From the NCBI RefSeq assembly GCF_001984155.1, contig NZ_MTQO01000053.1, forward strand, positions 744,001-808,000: a stretch of DNA of 64,000 bases, written 5' to 3'. Under the pieces are notes generated by a model. The model was not told where the DNA came from, did no database searches, and saw only the letters and a list, made by a program, of their open reading frames with translations. Shown here one piece after another: positions 63,939 to 64,000 of this stretch. The translations under genes and the position numbers were made by a program. How positions within the stretch are numbered: position 1 is the first letter of the stretch; each line of letters starts with the position of its first letter. The stretch is from Actinosynnema sp. ALI-1.44. GTDB taxonomy: Bacteria > Actinomycetota > Actinomycetes > Mycobacteriales > Pseudonocardiaceae.

Positions 63939-64000
63939 GTGCTGGCTCTACAACCACCACAACAGGCACCGATCGAAGCGCCGCAGATCGAGTACTCGGC
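63939..64000 (+). CDS. nuoN: NADH-quinone oxidoreductase subunit N, 5' end only
   Basis: The first 20 codons of the gene, cut by the window end. GTG 63939 starts 1 bp after the nuoM stop, with GGGAGG upstream (63924-63929). The visible sequence, including QAPIEAPQIEYS, resembles actinobacterial NuoN N-termini, and nuoN is the expected next gene. Confidence 0.8.
   Translation, partial: MLALQPPQQAPIEAPQIEYS

Overview
The window is high-GC DNA (many GTG starts, strongly GC-biased third codon positions) from a filamentous-type actinomycete. Three things point to Pseudonocardiales (the Lentzea/Saccharothrix/Amycolatopsis side of the phylum): the sporulation regulators bldN, rsbN and bldC, the redox sensor rex, and a gene order that, as I recall it, parallels both the Streptomyces rex-hem/nuo loci and the M. 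tuberculosis Rv0505c-Rv0561c region. The genus is an inference. I found no tRNA, rRNA, CRISPR array, insertion sequence or prophage; this is mostly conserved chromosomal housekeeping DNA.

Layout. (1) 1-4.9 kb: end of an acyltransferase gene, rsbN-like anti-sigma gene, HAD phosphatase, bldN on the opposite strand, an acyl-CoA ligase and a glutaredoxin-like gene. (2) 4.9-12.5 kb: membrane-anchored molybdopterin oxidoreductase, then rex-hemA-hemC-hemD(SUMT fusion)-hemB, an early tetrapyrrole operon with a Rex operator. (3) 12.5-15.3 kb: four small membrane-protein genes, the decayed remnant of a MacB-type permease and a DUF5666 gene. (4) 15.4-21.2 kb: hemL, a phosphatase and the System II cytochrome c set ccsX-ccdA-resB-ccsB. 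(5) 21.3-28.1 kb: repeat-bearing MinD-like ATPase, a small membrane gene, bldC, an Lrp regulator, a DUF4229 gene, a DGPF/ECF42 sigma pair, MscS channel and a Cds1-like PLP enzyme. (6) 28.1-41.8 kb: menaquinone genes menA, menE, menB, menD and menG, interspersed with a secreted protein, M1 peptidase, SDR/LysR pair, DUF3592 gene, inositol-phosphatase-like gene and two glycosyltransferases. (7) 41.8-49.4 kb: large secreted hydrolase, an unrecognised two-gene membrane module and menJ. (8) 49.7-64 kb: complex I operon nuoA to nuoN, the last gene cut by the window end.

The genes form one respiratory unit: heme, cytochrome c assembly, menaquinone and NADH dehydrogenase. Rex-type operators are visible at three promoters: rex-hem (one), menJ (one) and nuoA (two). 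NADH/NAD+ sensing therefore probably links heme supply, menaquinone saturation and complex I. A sigma-BldN-like promoter precedes rsbN. At least eleven genes start 6-8 nt after a good -10 hexamer, so leaderless transcripts appear common here.

The points most worth a second look are the NuoH reading-frame anomaly (57707-57736), the double Rex operator plus iron-box-like palindrome before nuoA, the Rex site shared by menJ and the unknown 44.6-48.0 kb module, the menB/menE palindromic element and the MacB remnant.
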